From Streptomyces inusitatus (GTDB taxonomy: Bacteria > Actinomycetota > Actinomycetes > Streptomycetales > Streptomycetaceae), in assembly GCF_014651115.1 (NCBI RefSeq), contig NZ_BMWG01000019.1, positions 96,741 to 160,740 of the forward strand: 64,000 nucleotides of DNA, given 5' to 3'. Position 1 is the stretch's first letter, and every line of letters starts with the position of its first letter. A program made the translations under genes and the position numbers. The notes under the pieces are model-generated. The model saw only the letters and a list, made by a program, of their open reading frames with translations. It did not search any database and was not told where the DNA came from. This document shows, piece by piece, positions 25,942 through 34,772 of the stretch.

Positions 25942-27231
25942 TCATCGGGACGGGTCGGCCGCGTACCGCACGAGTGCTTCGCGGTGACGACCGATCTTGT
26001 GGAAGGCTTCGGCGTACTGGTCGATGAGCTTGGTGTCATCGGGCCAGTTGGTGAAGGTGGGCAGGGACAGCGCGTGCCGCTCGACGTGTTCGGCGTGCGA
26101 GCCGGTCTCCGGTGTGATGCCCTTCTTGGGTGTTCCGGGGAAGAGGGGGTTCTCCGGGCGGGCGTAGAGCGGCAGGGTCGACAGCCGGGGGCTGGAGGGG
26201 GCGCCCACTTCCATGCCTTCGGCGCGCAGCGCCTCGATGAGGACGGAGCGTGGGACGCCGCCCAGCGCCTCGGGCCGGTAGAGCGGTTTGTAGCCGTACC
26301 AGGCGCCCATGTCGACGTGGTCGGCGATGTGTACCGGCTCCAGATAGGTCACGTCGCCGAGTCGCTCGCCGAAGTGGCGCAGACAGCGGTGCCGGGCCTC
26401 CTTGCGTGCCGGGAAGGCCGCGAGCGCGTGCCGGGCGACGATGGCGTTGAACGGCGACATGCGCAGCTTGAGCCCGAAGCCGGTGACCCAGTGCGCGCGC
26501 AGGTCCTCGTCGAGGACGGCGTCCCGGGAGCGGTCCCGGTAGTGCCCGAGGAGAGTGGCGCGGTCGTGCACCTGGGGGTCGCTCGTGACGAGGATGCCGC
26601 CCTCCCCCGCGTAGACGGCCTTGTTGGCCTGGAGGGAGAAGACCGCGGCGTCGCCGAAGGTGCCGACGGGCCTGCCCTTGTAGCGGCTGCCGTGGGCGTG
26701 GGAGCAGTCCTCCAGAACGCGCAGTCCGTGGCGCTCGGCGATCCGCAGGATCGCGTCCATGTCGCAGGGGTGGCCCCACTGGTGGACGACCGTGATGACC
26801 TTGGTGTGCTCGGTGAGCACGGCTTGAAGTGCTTTGGGGTCCAGGCCGCGGGTGTCGGGGTCGATGTCGGCCAGGACCACGTCGCCGCGGAGCGCGAAGA
26901 CGGGGCTGAGCGCCGCGTGGTAGGTGAGTGCCGGTCCCACGACGTCCACGCCTTCGCGCACACCGAGTGCGAAGTAGGCGGCGAGGAGGGCGCTGGTACC
27001 GGAGTTGAAGGTGACCGCGAAGCGGGCTCCGCCGTCCAGAAAGGCGAGGAATTCGGCCTCCAGCCGGCCGATGGGACCGCTGTTGCCCTTGATGGAGATG
27101 TCGACGTTCCGCTGCCCGGCCAGTTCGGACAGCTCCGCCTCGTCGGCGGGGGGCGGCCAGACCTCGTGGGGCAGCGGCTGTTCGACGGCGGGTGCGCCTC
27201 CGAGGAGGGCGAGTTGTTCGGCGCTGGTCAT
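25942..27231 (-). CDS. DegT/DnrJ/EryC1-type PLP aminotransferase
   Basis: A 429-residue aminotransferase acting on keto-sugars or inososes. The start is ATG 27231, with AGGAAGG upstream. Family features are FNSGTSALLAAYFALG, GPALTYHAALSPV, a cofactor-binding VLEDCSHAHGS, and the PLP lysine in SLQANKAVYAGEGG. The opening LALLGGAPAVEQPLP resembles the glutamine:scyllo-inosose aminotransferase branch. It follows the Gfo/Idh/MocA dehydrogenase gene by 14 bases, and an oxidise-then-aminate pair is the obvious reading. The exact substrate is unknown. Confidence 0.88.
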   Translation of the reverse strand: MTSAEQLALLGGAPAVEQPLPHEVWPPPADEAELSELAGQRNVDISIKGNSGPIGRLEAEFLAFLDGGARFAVTFNSGTSALLAAYFALGVREGVDVVGPALTYHAALSPVFALRGDVVLADIDPDTRGLDPKALQAVLTEHTKVITVVHQWGHPCDMDAILRIAERHGLRVLEDCSHAHGSRYKGRPVGTFGDAAVFSLQANKAVYAGEGGILVTSDPQVHDRATLLGHYRDRSRDAVLDEDLRAHWVTGFGLKLRMSPFNAIVARHALAAFPARKEARHRCLRHFGERLGDVTYLEPVHIADHVDMGAWYGYKPLYRPEALGGVPRSVLIEALRAEGMEVGAPSSPRLSTLPLYARPENPLFPGTPKKGITPETGSHAEHVERHALSLPTFTNWPDDTKLIDQYAEAFHKIGRHREALVRYAADPSR

Positions 27232-27245
27232 ATGTCCTTCCTGTT

Positions 27246-28268
27246 TCAGGCGCACCGGTCGGCGAGTTCGCTCCGGGCGCGTAATCGGTCCCGGTAGATC
27301 CCATCGATCGTGCGCACGACGGCGAGCTGACGCTGGAGGTGGTCGTGGCGGTAGTCGCGGTCGTCCAGGTGCCCCAGATAGTGGGCGATCATGGAACGTA
27401 CGGTGTCGGTCTTGGGGCCCGCCCAGGTGCGGCGTTCCAGGGGCAGCCCTCCGATGGAGTGCAGGACGGCGATCCCGGGGGCGACGTTCAGCGCACCTTC
27501 CGTACCGAGCACGCAGAGGTGTTCGACCTTCTCGTAGTTGTGGCGTGAGATGCGCAGCGAGCCCACCAGCCCCGTGGAGGGATAGCTGCACATGAGGCTG
27601 ACGAGATCCTCCAGCCGGCGATCCCGCATCTCCTGGTAGTGGTGCACGAAGGCGGAGCTCACCCGGGGCGGTTCGGGTTCGGGGAACATTCCGCCGAGCA
27701 CGTCGATGAGGTGGTAGCCCATGTCGAGGAGCACACCGCCCATCGCCTGCGCCCGGGATGCGCGCCAGCCCGTGGTCGGATGAGCCAGGTTGAGGTGGTA
27801 GTCGTAGGAGAACCAGTAGGGCTCCCCGATCCGCGCGAGATTGTCCTGGGCGAACCGGAACACGGGGTTGAAGTTCCGTTGGAGCAAGGTGAAGACGCTG
27901 CGGTCGGCCCGTTGTGCCAGGTGTATCAGTTGCCGGGCTTCCTGCTCGGTGACGGCGAACGGCTTTTCCTTGATGATGTGCCTGCCGTGTGCCAGGAGCT
28001 TCGCGCAGACCGGGAAGTGCTCACTGTGCGGCACGGTGACCACCGCGGCGTCGAAGTCGACTCTTTCAAGTGCCTCGCCGAGGTGATCGTAATGGGGGAA
28101 TCCCCACTCGTCGGCGAGCGATGAGGCCGCCGGGGCCGGGTCGACCCCGCCGACGACATCCGCGCTCTCCCGTACGATCGGCAGATACTCTTTTCCTTGG
28201 TGTCCGGCAAATCCGACCATCAGCACTCGCGATCGCGGACGCATATTTTTCAGTCTGTTGCCGGGCAT
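27246..28268 (-). CDS. Gfo/Idh/MocA-family NAD(P) dehydrogenase
   Basis: A 340-residue oxidoreductase of the inositol/sugar dehydrogenase family. The Rossmann start is VLMVGFAGHQGKEYLP, where G-H-Q-G replaces the usual G-x-G-x-x-G. IIKEKPFAVTEQEA carries the EKP lysine, and GGVLLDMGYHLIDVL holds the conserved Asp/His pair. An alternative ATG lies eight codons in. GAGGGG precedes the ATG at 28268. It probably makes the keto substrate of the aminotransferase encoded next. Confidence 0.87.
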   Translation of the reverse strand: MPGNRLKNMRPRSRVLMVGFAGHQGKEYLPIVRESADVVGGVDPAPAASSLADEWGFPHYDHLGEALERVDFDAAVVTVPHSEHFPVCAKLLAHGRHIIKEKPFAVTEQEARQLIHLAQRADRSVFTLLQRNFNPVFRFAQDNLARIGEPYWFSYDYHLNLAHPTTGWRASRAQAMGGVLLDMGYHLIDVLGGMFPEPEPPRVSSAFVHHYQEMRDRRLEDLVSLMCSYPSTGLVGSLRISRHNYEKVEHLCVLGTEGALNVAPGIAVLHSIGGLPLERRTWAGPKTDTVRSMIAHYLGHLDDRDYRHDHLQRQLAVVRTIDGIYRDRLRARSELADRCA

Positions 28269-28360
28269 GCGGAATACCCCTCACAGAATATTGTTCAAGG
28301 ATGTTTCGGGCAGCCGGGAAAGCTCTCGGAGACCCCGTCGAGATCTTGGCCGCAGGCGGT

Positions 28361-28834
28361 TCAGAGAGAGCTGCGGGTCTTTCTGGAATCATCGGTGAGC
28401 CAGAGGTGCGCCGCGGTCACAATGTCCTTGATGAAGGTGCTTCCGCTGCGCTGCGTGTTCTCATCGAGCAGTAAGGTTTCCCCCGCCGCGATCCAGGCGA
28501 ACTCGGTGTGCTTGTCCCGTTCGAGTTCGGGTGACGAGAGGTCCCCGTCCACCTCGACGACATAGTCCGACTCGATGTGCCGCAGTCCGTTCGCCGTCCA
28601 CTCCTTGTGCGCGACCCGGGCGAGAACGCGGCGCAGTCGCCACCCGGTCTCCTCCGCCGTCTCCCTGTGGAGCGCGTCCAGGAGGGACTCCCCCTCCTCC
28701 ACAGCTCCGCCGACGATGTCCCAGCACTCGGGGAAGAGGCGTCGGCCGGCCGAACGGCGCTGGACGAAGATCCGGTCGTACGGGTCTCGGATCAGCGCGC
28801 CGACCATCAGTCGGGGTTCGGTCGTCTCGGCCAT
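28361..28834 (-). CDS. Nudix hydrolase
   Basis: A 157-residue protein with a complete Nudix box, GGAVEEGESLLDALHRETAE followed by ETGW (G-x5-E-x7-R-E-x2-E-E-x-G). The N-terminal strand LMVGALIRDPYDRIFVQRRS and WDIVGG fit the fold. It hydrolyses a nucleoside-diphosphate-linked or other pyrophosphate substrate. It leads the six-gene run ending with the carbamoyltransferase, 92 bases before the dehydrogenase gene, and could act on a nucleotide-activated intermediate or be a housekeeping passenger. Confidence 0.88.
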   Translation of the reverse strand: MAETTEPRLMVGALIRDPYDRIFVQRRSAGRRLFPECWDIVGGAVEEGESLLDALHRETAEETGWRLRRVLARVAHKEWTANGLRHIESDYVVEVDGDLSSPELERDKHTEFAWIAAGETLLLDENTQRSGSTFIKDIVTAAHLWLTDDSRKTRSSL

Positions 28835-29097
28835 GTCAGCCGTTCACCGAGCCCGGCGGTCCGAAATCCTCAGCGGCCGGCATCCGGGCGACACCGCCGA
28901 TGGATAAGCGATTCATTCCTCCCCCATTTCACCTGCACATAAAATCCACATGTGCCACACATCGGGTAGAATGCTGAAGCAGTCAGAATTACCACTGACT
29001 CGCGCTATCGTACCTAGATTTCCACCCCATACCACCTCCCCCTTAGGGGGAACGTGCGTTCACATAAGACTCCCACTCCCCCGGGCGGGCCCTTCGT
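28835..29097. promoter_or_regulatory. AT-richer spacer with hairpin
   Basis: 263 bases, visibly more AT-rich than the surroundings, between two reverse-strand genes. CCCCC-TTA-GGGGG at 29038-29050 is a short hairpin about 48 bases beyond the methyltransferase stop and may end that transcript. The part near 28840-28990 is the likely promoter of the Nudix-to-carbamoyltransferase operon. Confidence 0.45.
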
Positions 29098-29940
29098 TCA
29101 CCGGCGGCGCGCGATCAGGAAGACGTAGCCGATCTGCGGGAGCGCGCCGAACCGGGGAAGGGAGCGGGTGAAGCTGAAGAATTCGTGATGAGGGTCGCCG
29201 GCGGAGGGTGCGACACCGTCGAAGGCATCGGCGAACGCCTGGTAGGTGCGCCGGACATGCTCTCCGATGTCGTTGAACTCCACCACCTCCAGACCGGCGC
29301 GGTCGAGGGCGGTGCGCAGCTCCGCCGGTTCGGGCAGCGAGGGGGACTGGAACGCCCGGCAGGTCCGGCGGACGAGTTCCGCGGTGTCCCCGGTCACCGG
29401 CGACCGCAGGAGTACGTCGGTGATGACCAGCGGGCTGCCGGGGCGCAGGGTCCGGGCGATCTCGGTGAGGGCGGTGGTCCGGTCGCCGATGTGCATCATG
29501 GACTCGATCGCCCAGGCGCCGTCGAAGGACGCGGTTTCGAAGGGCAGCGCACGGGCGTCCGCGTACCGGAAGTCCACCCGGTCGGCGAGCTCCGTGGCGT
29601 CCGCCCTGGTCCGGGCGAGGTCGATGTCCTCGTCGCTGACCGAGATTCCCGACACCCGGGCGCCGGTGGCCCGGGCGATGCGCAGTGCGGGCCGTCCTGT
29701 TCCGCAGCCGACGTCCAGCAGACGCCGGCCGGGTGCGGCGGCCAGCCGCTCGGCCACGAGGTCGGTGAGCCGGTCGGTGGCCTGGTCGAGCGAGCGGCCG
29801 TCCGCGGCGCCGTCCCAGTACCCGACGTGGATGTTCCCGTCGACGGCCGCGCCGTCCGCGGTCTCGGTCCGCTCGTCGGAGAGCCGGTCCGCGTCCGGTG
29901 ACGACGGGACGGTGTGGTGCACGGATGGGTCGTCGGTCAT
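29098..29940 (-). CDS. SAM-dependent methyltransferase (class I)
   Basis: A 280-residue methyltransferase. Motif I is RLLDVGCGTGRPALRIARAT, the acidic SAM loop follows at GISVSDEDIDLARTRA, and the next motifs are DFRYADARALPFETASFDGA and LRPGSPLVITDVLL. The N-terminal NIHVGYWDG helix is typical of small-molecule methyltransferases of the RebM/sugar-O-methyl type. It is divergent from the P450 gene. The acceptor (O, N or C) cannot be told from sequence. Confidence 0.83.
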   Translation of the reverse strand: MTDDPSVHHTVPSSPDADRLSDERTETADGAAVDGNIHVGYWDGAADGRSLDQATDRLTDLVAERLAAAPGRRLLDVGCGTGRPALRIARATGARVSGISVSDEDIDLARTRADATELADRVDFRYADARALPFETASFDGAWAIESMMHIGDRTTALTEIARTLRPGSPLVITDVLLRSPVTGDTAELVRRTCRAFQSPSLPEPAELRTALDRAGLEVVEFNDIGEHVRRTYQAFADAFDGVAPSAGDPHHEFFSFTRSLPRFGALPQIGYVFLIARRR

Positions 29941-30367
29941 TGAGGTCTCCCGAGCATGAGGGTGTGTCAGTCGGTGAGGAGGCCCGTCCGCCGCGTTTCG
30001 CCGAGTGAGCGGTCATGGGAGCCGGCGACGGCGCGCATGCCGTCGGCGAGGGCACGGGCACGGGTACGTCGTTCCGGCTCGGGTGGGGGCCGGGGGCGAT
30101 GCCGGACACCGTGGCGGTCGGCGAGAGAAGAGTGGGGAGAGCGAGAGCAGGGAGAGCGAGAGGAGCGGGCGGGAGGAGCGGGAGGAGACTGACCCGCGGT
30201 GCGGTGGGACACCGCGATCGATGGACCATCCTCCTGGAGGACGCGCGGTTCGTCCAGGGTGCCCCCTCCTCGCCGGAACGGTGTCGGCGATACACCCGGC
30301 CGATGCCGCTTCCCGGCCGTACAGTCGTCACCGTCGTCCGTCCGCCCCTTGTTTCCGAGGAGATCTC
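29941..30367. promoter_or_regulatory. divergent control region with polypurine tract
   Basis: 427 bases separating the methyltransferase and P450 starts. Open frames here carry no motif. A run of about 65 bases at 30125-30190 is almost all purine on the + strand, with direct repeats of GGGAGAGCGAGAG followed by GGGAGGAG copies. GAGGAG at 30356-30361 is the P450 ribosome site. Confidence 0.45.
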
Positions 30368-31618
30368 GTGGACCAAGAACCCGTGTTCGTACTCGACCCC
30401 CAAGGCGGCGATCGCCATGGCGAGGACGCCGGACTCCGCGCGCGCGGCCCCCTCACCCGAGTCGACGTCCTCGGCGTGGAGGCGTGGTCGGTCACCGATC
30501 CGGTGCTGCTGCGACGGCTCCTGCTGGATCCCCGGGTCTCCAAGGACGCCCGGCAGCACTGGCCCGCCTTCCCCGAAGAGATCGTCGGGGTCTGGCCGCT
30601 CGCGCTCTGGGTGGCGGTGGAGAACATGTTCACCGCCTACGGCGAGGAGCACCGGCGGCTGCGGCGCACCATCGGCCCGGCCTTCGCCGCCCGCAGGATC
30701 AACGCGCTGGCACCGGTCGTCGAGCGGCTCGTCGGGGAGCTGCTGGACGACCTCGCCGCCACCCCGCCCGGTGAGCCGGTGGATCTGCGGGAGCGCTTCG
30801 CCTATCCGCTGCCCATCGGGGTCATCAGCGATCTCGCCGGCCTTCCGGAACCCGTCCGGCCCCGGTTCCGCCGTACCGTCGACGTGGTCTTCTCCACCAG
30901 CCACAGCCCCGAGGAGACGACCGCCGCGGTACAGGATCTCTACGCGCTGCTCACCGACCTCATCGCCACCAAGCGCGCCGCGCCCGGGCAGGATCTCACC
31001 TCGGCGCTCATCGCCGCCAGGGACACGGAGGGCGAGGGAGAGCCCCTGACGGAGGCCGAACTCCGCGACACCCTGCTGCTGGTGGTCAACGCCGGCTTCG
31101 AAACCACCGTCAACCTCCTGGACCAGGCCATCACCGCGCTCCTCACCGACCCCGGGCAACTCGCCCACGTCCGCGCCGGACGGGCGGACTGGAAGGACGT
31201 GGTCGAGGAATCGCTCCGCCACGAAGCCCCGCTCGCGCATCTGCCGATGCGCTTCGCCGTGGAGGACATCCCCCTCCCCGAACACGGTGTGACCATCCGC
31301 CGGGGCGAGGCGATCCTGCCCTCCTACGCCGCCGCCAATCGCCATCCGGAGCTGCACGGCCCCACCGCCGACGACTTCGACGCCACCCGGAGCGACAAGA
31401 CCCACTTCTCCTTCGGGCACGGAATGCACCTGTGCCTGGGAGCCTCCCTGGGCCGTCTCGAAGCCGAGATCGCCCTGCGCGCCCTCTTCGAACGCTTCCC
31501 CCGCCTCGCCCTCGCCGTACCACCGGACGAACTGCGCCACAAGGAAAGCTTCATCTCCAACGGCCACAGCGAGCTGCCCGTCGTCCTTCACCCGCGGGAG
31601 ACGGAGCCCTCCGGCTGA
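30368..31618 (+). CDS. cytochrome P450
   Basis: A 416-residue soluble bacterial P450. The GTG start at 30368 follows GAGGAG, and upstream in-frame codons are not needed. The I-helix oxygen-activation motif is NAGFETTVNLL (about 241-251, Phe in the place of the usual His/Asp). E-S-L-R is at 281-284, and the heme loop FGHGMHLCLGASLGRLE has Cys at about 356. It is the only + strand gene of the cluster and ends 18 bases from the convergent SDR gene. Its redox partners are not encoded here. It is a tailoring oxygenase with unknown substrate. Confidence 0.92.
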   Translation: MDQEPVFVLDPQGGDRHGEDAGLRARGPLTRVDVLGVEAWSVTDPVLLRRLLLDPRVSKDARQHWPAFPEEIVGVWPLALWVAVENMFTAYGEEHRRLRRTIGPAFAARRINALAPVVERLVGELLDDLAATPPGEPVDLRERFAYPLPIGVISDLAGLPEPVRPRFRRTVDVVFSTSHSPEETTAAVQDLYALLTDLIATKRAAPGQDLTSALIAARDTEGEGEPLTEAELRDTLLLVVNAGFETTVNLLDQAITALLTDPGQLAHVRAGRADWKDVVEESLRHEAPLAHLPMRFAVEDIPLPEHGVTIRRGEAILPSYAAANRHPELHGPTADDFDATRSDKTHFSFGHGMHLCLGASLGRLEAEIALRALFERFPRLALAVPPDELRHKESFISNGHSELPVVLHPRETEPSG

Positions 31619-31636
31619 CAAAAGCGAGGGACCTGT

Positions 31637-32389
31637 TCAGCGCATATGGGTGCCGCCGTTGATGTCGAAGGTGGCGCCGGTGACGTATCCGCCCTCCTCA
31701 CTCGTCAGATAGGCCACCAGGCCGGCCACCTCCGACGGCCTGCCCATCCGGCCGACGGGGATGTGCCGGGCAGCCTCGGAGACCACCGACGGACCGAGCC
31801 CTACGACCGCCGGGGTGTCGACGGCGGCCGGGGCGACCGCGTTGACGGTGACGCCGTACGCCGCCAGTTCCCGGGCGAACACCTTGGTCAGCACGAGGAC
31901 GCCCGCCTTGGCGGCGGAGTAGTGCGCACCGGCGAGGGTGCCGCCCTGCTGGCCGGCCAGGGAGGAGAGGTTGACCACCCGGCCCCAGCCGCGGTCGCGC
32001 ATCGCGGGCGCGCACAGCCGGGTCAGGGTGAGGACGCTGCGCAGATTGGTCGTCAGCACGGCGTCCCACTCGTCGAGTTCGATGTCCCAGACCGAGCCGG
32101 GGGTGGTGCGGGCGGCGTTGTTGACCAGGATGTCGGGCGCGTGCCAGGTGGCGGCGGTCTCGCGCAGCGCGGCGCGGACGGCGTCCGTGTCGTCCACGTC
32201 CGCCCGCAGCGGCAGCGCGGTGCCCGTGCCGCCGGGGTCGAGGGTGTGGGACAGCCCGGTGACGGCGTGGCCGTCGCGGTCCAGCAGGGCCACCCGGTGG
32301 CCCGATTCGTGCAGCCGGGTGGCGATCGCGGCGCCGATGCCGCGTCCCGCGCCGGTGATCAGCGCCACCCGGGGTTCGGCCGTCGTCAT
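31637..32389 (-). CDS. short-chain dehydrogenase/reductase
   Basis: A 250-residue classical SDR. The cofactor motif is ALITGAGRGIGAAIA, followed by NNAA. The catalytic Ser is in VVNLSSLAG and the Tyr-x-x-x-Lys in YSAAKAG. The C-terminus VTGATFDINGGTHMR is standard. It likely reduces a ketone or oxidises an alcohol of an intermediate. The gene follows the acyl-CoA-dehydrogenase-like gene by 14 bases on the reverse strand and is the last of that short operon. Confidence 0.93.
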   Translation of the reverse strand: MTTAEPRVALITGAGRGIGAAIATRLHESGHRVALLDRDGHAVTGLSHTLDPGGTGTALPLRADVDDTDAVRAALRETAATWHAPDILVNNAARTTPGSVWDIELDEWDAVLTTNLRSVLTLTRLCAPAMRDRGWGRVVNLSSLAGQQGGTLAGAHYSAAKAGVLVLTKVFARELAAYGVTVNAVAPAAVDTPAVVGLGPSVVSEAARHIPVGRMGRPSEVAGLVAYLTSEEGGYVTGATFDINGGTHMR

Positions 32390-32403
32390 CGTCGGCTCCC
32401 CCC

Positions 32404-33591
32404 TCAGATGACCGGGTTGGGCGGCAGCGGGGCTCCGAGCAGGGCGCGGCCGTAGATCTCCTTGCTGGTCTGGACGCTGAGCGCGGCGTGCCGGGACGCC
32501 GTCTCGATGTCGCGCCAGGCCCGTTGCAGGGCCGAGCCGTCCGCGAAGCTGCCCGCGCCCGCGGTGTCCAGCAGCAGGCTCATGGCGTCCCGGGCGCAGC
32601 GCATGGCGTGGGCGGCGTCCATGCGCAGCCGGGCCCGCTCGGCGAGCGCGGGGCGGTGGCCCGCGCGGGCGTGGGTGTCGATCTCGTCGGCGGCGCGGCG
32701 CAGATGCAGCCGGGCGGTGTCGGTCAGTGTCGCGGCGTCCGCCAGATTGAGCTGGTGGGCGGGGGCCTCGGCGACCAGCCGGTGCAGTGGGGAGAGTGCC
32801 GGTCTGCCCCGGGCCGCGGCGTCCAGCACTTTCTCCAGGGAGGCCGCGGCGATGCCGACGGCCGTCGCCACCAGGGGCAGGTTGATGGAGAGATGGAAGG
32901 TGATCCGGGGTTCGCCCGGGTGGCGTCGCCGGTAGACGCCGTCGGCCATGGCGGTGAAGGAGATCGTGCGGGAGTCCGGTACGTACACCTCGTCCGCGAC
33001 GGCCGTGTGACTGCCGGTGCCGCGCATGCCCGCCATGTGCCAGGTGTCCTCGACGGTCAGGGCCGAGGTGGGGACCACGGCCATGTCGCGCTCCGGCTCG
33101 CCCCCGGTACCGGGCCGGGCGAAGCCGAGCAGGGTCCAGGGCGCGTGGCGGATGCCGGAGATCCAGGGCCAACGGCCGCTCAGGGTCCAGCCGTCGCCCG
33201 TGCGCCGTGCTGTTCCGGAGGGGGTGGCGGTGCCGCAGACGACGGTGTCCGGGTCGTCCCGCCACAGGGTCTCGCGCTCGGGGTCGGGGAGCTGGGAGGC
33301 GAAGAGGGCGCCGCCGTAGGCGATGCCCGCGGTCCAGGAGGCGGACGCGCAGCCCCGTGCCAGTTCCTCGCACACGTCCACCGCCGTACGGGCGCCGGCG
33401 CCCTGGCCGCCGTACGCCGCGGGGGTCCCGAGGCGGAGCAGGCCGGCCCGGCGCAGGGCGGTCACGGTGGTTTCGGTGAGGGCTCTTCGCTCCTCCGTGC
33501 GGACCGCCTCCGCGGCGAGGAGCGGGATCAGCGAGCGGGCCGCCTCGACCGGTGTGAGGCCCTCGGCGGTGTCGGGGGGAGCGGTGCCCAC
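32404..33591 (-). CDS. acyl-CoA-dehydrogenase-fold flavin monooxygenase-like enzyme
   Basis: A 395-residue protein. The GTG start at 33591 has AGGGAC five bases upstream. The open frame continues far beyond but without coding features. The helical N-terminal domain (SLIPLLAAEAVRTEERRALT, GLLRLGTPAAYGGQG), the central beta segment (GWTLSGRWPWISGIRHAPWT) and the C-terminal helices (LAERARLRMDAAHAMRCARD) match the Acyl-CoA_dh_2 branch. That branch contains two-component flavin hydroxylases and N-oxygenases. The usual catalytic Glu of true acyl-CoA dehydrogenases was not identified. I favour a monooxygenase, but a desaturating role is not excluded. No dedicated flavin reductase is nearby. Confidence 0.75.
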   Translation of the reverse strand: MGTAPPDTAEGLTPVEAARSLIPLLAAEAVRTEERRALTETTVTALRRAGLLRLGTPAAYGGQGAGARTAVDVCEELARGCASASWTAGIAYGGALFASQLPDPERETLWRDDPDTVVCGTATPSGTARRTGDGWTLSGRWPWISGIRHAPWTLLGFARPGTGGEPERDMAVVPTSALTVEDTWHMAGMRGTGSHTAVADEVYVPDSRTISFTAMADGVYRRRHPGEPRITFHLSINLPLVATAVGIAAASLEKVLDAAARGRPALSPLHRLVAEAPAHQLNLADAATLTDTARLHLRRAADEIDTHARAGHRPALAERARLRMDAAHAMRCARDAMSLLLDTAGAGSFADGSALQRAWRDIETASRHAALSVQTSKEIYGRALLGAPLPPNPVI

Positions 33592-33680
33592 AGTCGTCCC
33601 TGCGCTTTCGTCGTGCCGCCCCGGTGCGGAGGCAGTCGGGGCGGCGGCTCGGTGTGCTTCGGGTCTTCGGGTCTTCGGGG

Positions 33681-34640
33681 TCAGTAGGCGACTGTGTTGG
33701 CCAGCTCCTCGCCCGAGGCGAAACGATTCAGCTGTCGACGGACGAGGTCTTCGAGACGCGGCCACATCGCGGAGGTGAGCGCGCCGACGTGCGGAGTGAT
33801 CAGGACGCCGGGCGCTTCCCGGAGCGGATGACCGGCCGGCAGCGGTTCCGGGTCGGTCACATCGAGCGCGGCCGTCAGCCTGCCGTCGCGCACCTCCGCG
33901 AGCAGGGCGGCCGTGTCGACCACGGCTCCTCTGGCGACGTTCACCAGCAGCGCTCCGTCCCGGGCGCGGGCCAGCAGCTCCGCGTCGAACAAGTGACGGG
34001 TCTCGGGGGTCAGCGCGGTGGTCAGGACGACGATGTCCGCGCCCGCGACGAGCCGGGGCAGCCGGGCCACGGGATGCACGGGCCCGCGCGGGGAGTCCCG
34101 GCCGGTGCGCGCGACACGCGTCACGGCGCAGCCGAAGGGGGTGAGGAGGTCCTCCAGGGCCGAGCCGATCTCTCCGTACCCCACGACGAGCACCGATCGT
34201 CCGTGCAGCGACGGGGACACCCCGGGCCGCCACACCCCGAGGTCCTGGGCGCGGGTGAACTCCGGTATCCGTCGCAGCGAGGCGAGGACGAGGGTCAGCG
34301 CCAGCTCCGCCGTACTGCGGGCGTGCACCCCGCGCGCGTTGCACAGGACGACCCGGCCCGGCAGCCGCCGCAGCCGCGTCTCCAGCCCGTCGGTCCCGGA
34401 GCTGAGCGCCTGGACGGCTTTGAGGCGCGTCATCCTGGCGAGCGGTCCGCCGATGACGTCAAGGTTCTGGACGAGGGGCGGTACGTAGAACTCCACGGCC
34501 GCCGGGTCCGACGGGAACGGCGACCGACCGTCCCAGTGGGCGTAGCGCAGTCCGCCGGGCAGACCGGTGAGGCTGGTGAACTCGGTGGGGAGCCAGACCT
34601 GCCGGGCGTCCGGGGGCGCGTCGAAGGGCACAGTGTTCAA
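33681..34640 (-). CDS. D-isomer-specific 2-hydroxyacid dehydrogenase
   Basis: A 319-residue NAD-dependent dehydrogenase. It has SVLVVGYGEIGSALEDLL for nucleotide binding, NVARGAVVDTAAL with the substrate-binding Arg, DVTDPEPLPAGHPL with the catalytic Glu, and TPHVGA with the catalytic His. It interconverts a 2-keto acid and a D-2-hydroxy acid. It lies 89 bases upstream of the acyl-CoA-dehydrogenase-like gene on the same strand. In a peptide cluster such enzymes can supply a hydroxy-acid unit or recycle a keto acid, which is inference. Confidence 0.9.
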   Translation of the reverse strand: MNTVPFDAPPDARQVWLPTEFTSLTGLPGGLRYAHWDGRSPFPSDPAAVEFYVPPLVQNLDVIGGPLARMTRLKAVQALSSGTDGLETRLRRLPGRVVLCNARGVHARSTAELALTLVLASLRRIPEFTRAQDLGVWRPGVSPSLHGRSVLVVGYGEIGSALEDLLTPFGCAVTRVARTGRDSPRGPVHPVARLPRLVAGADIVVLTTALTPETRHLFDAELLARARDGALLVNVARGAVVDTAALLAEVRDGRLTAALDVTDPEPLPAGHPLREAPGVLITPHVGALTSAMWPRLEDLVRRQLNRFASGEELANTVAY

Positions 34641-34772
34641 CCTTGCCGTTCGGGGTACGGGTTGTGCGCCGGCGCACTCGGCTGTGCGCCGACGGCTCAG
34701 CGTATCCCCGCGCGGCCTCGGGCAGACAGCCCCAGCAGGACGCGGTCGCCTGATGCCGGTCCTGGTCGCGTG

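Noticed and set aside
22762..28834. AHBA (3-amino-5-hydroxybenzoate) gene set
   Set aside because: The aminotransferase/oxidoreductase/phosphatase trio recalls it, but the phosphatase is of the inositol-phosphatase family rather than HAD, no aminoDHQ synthase or aminoDAHP synthase is present, and there is no PKS in the window.
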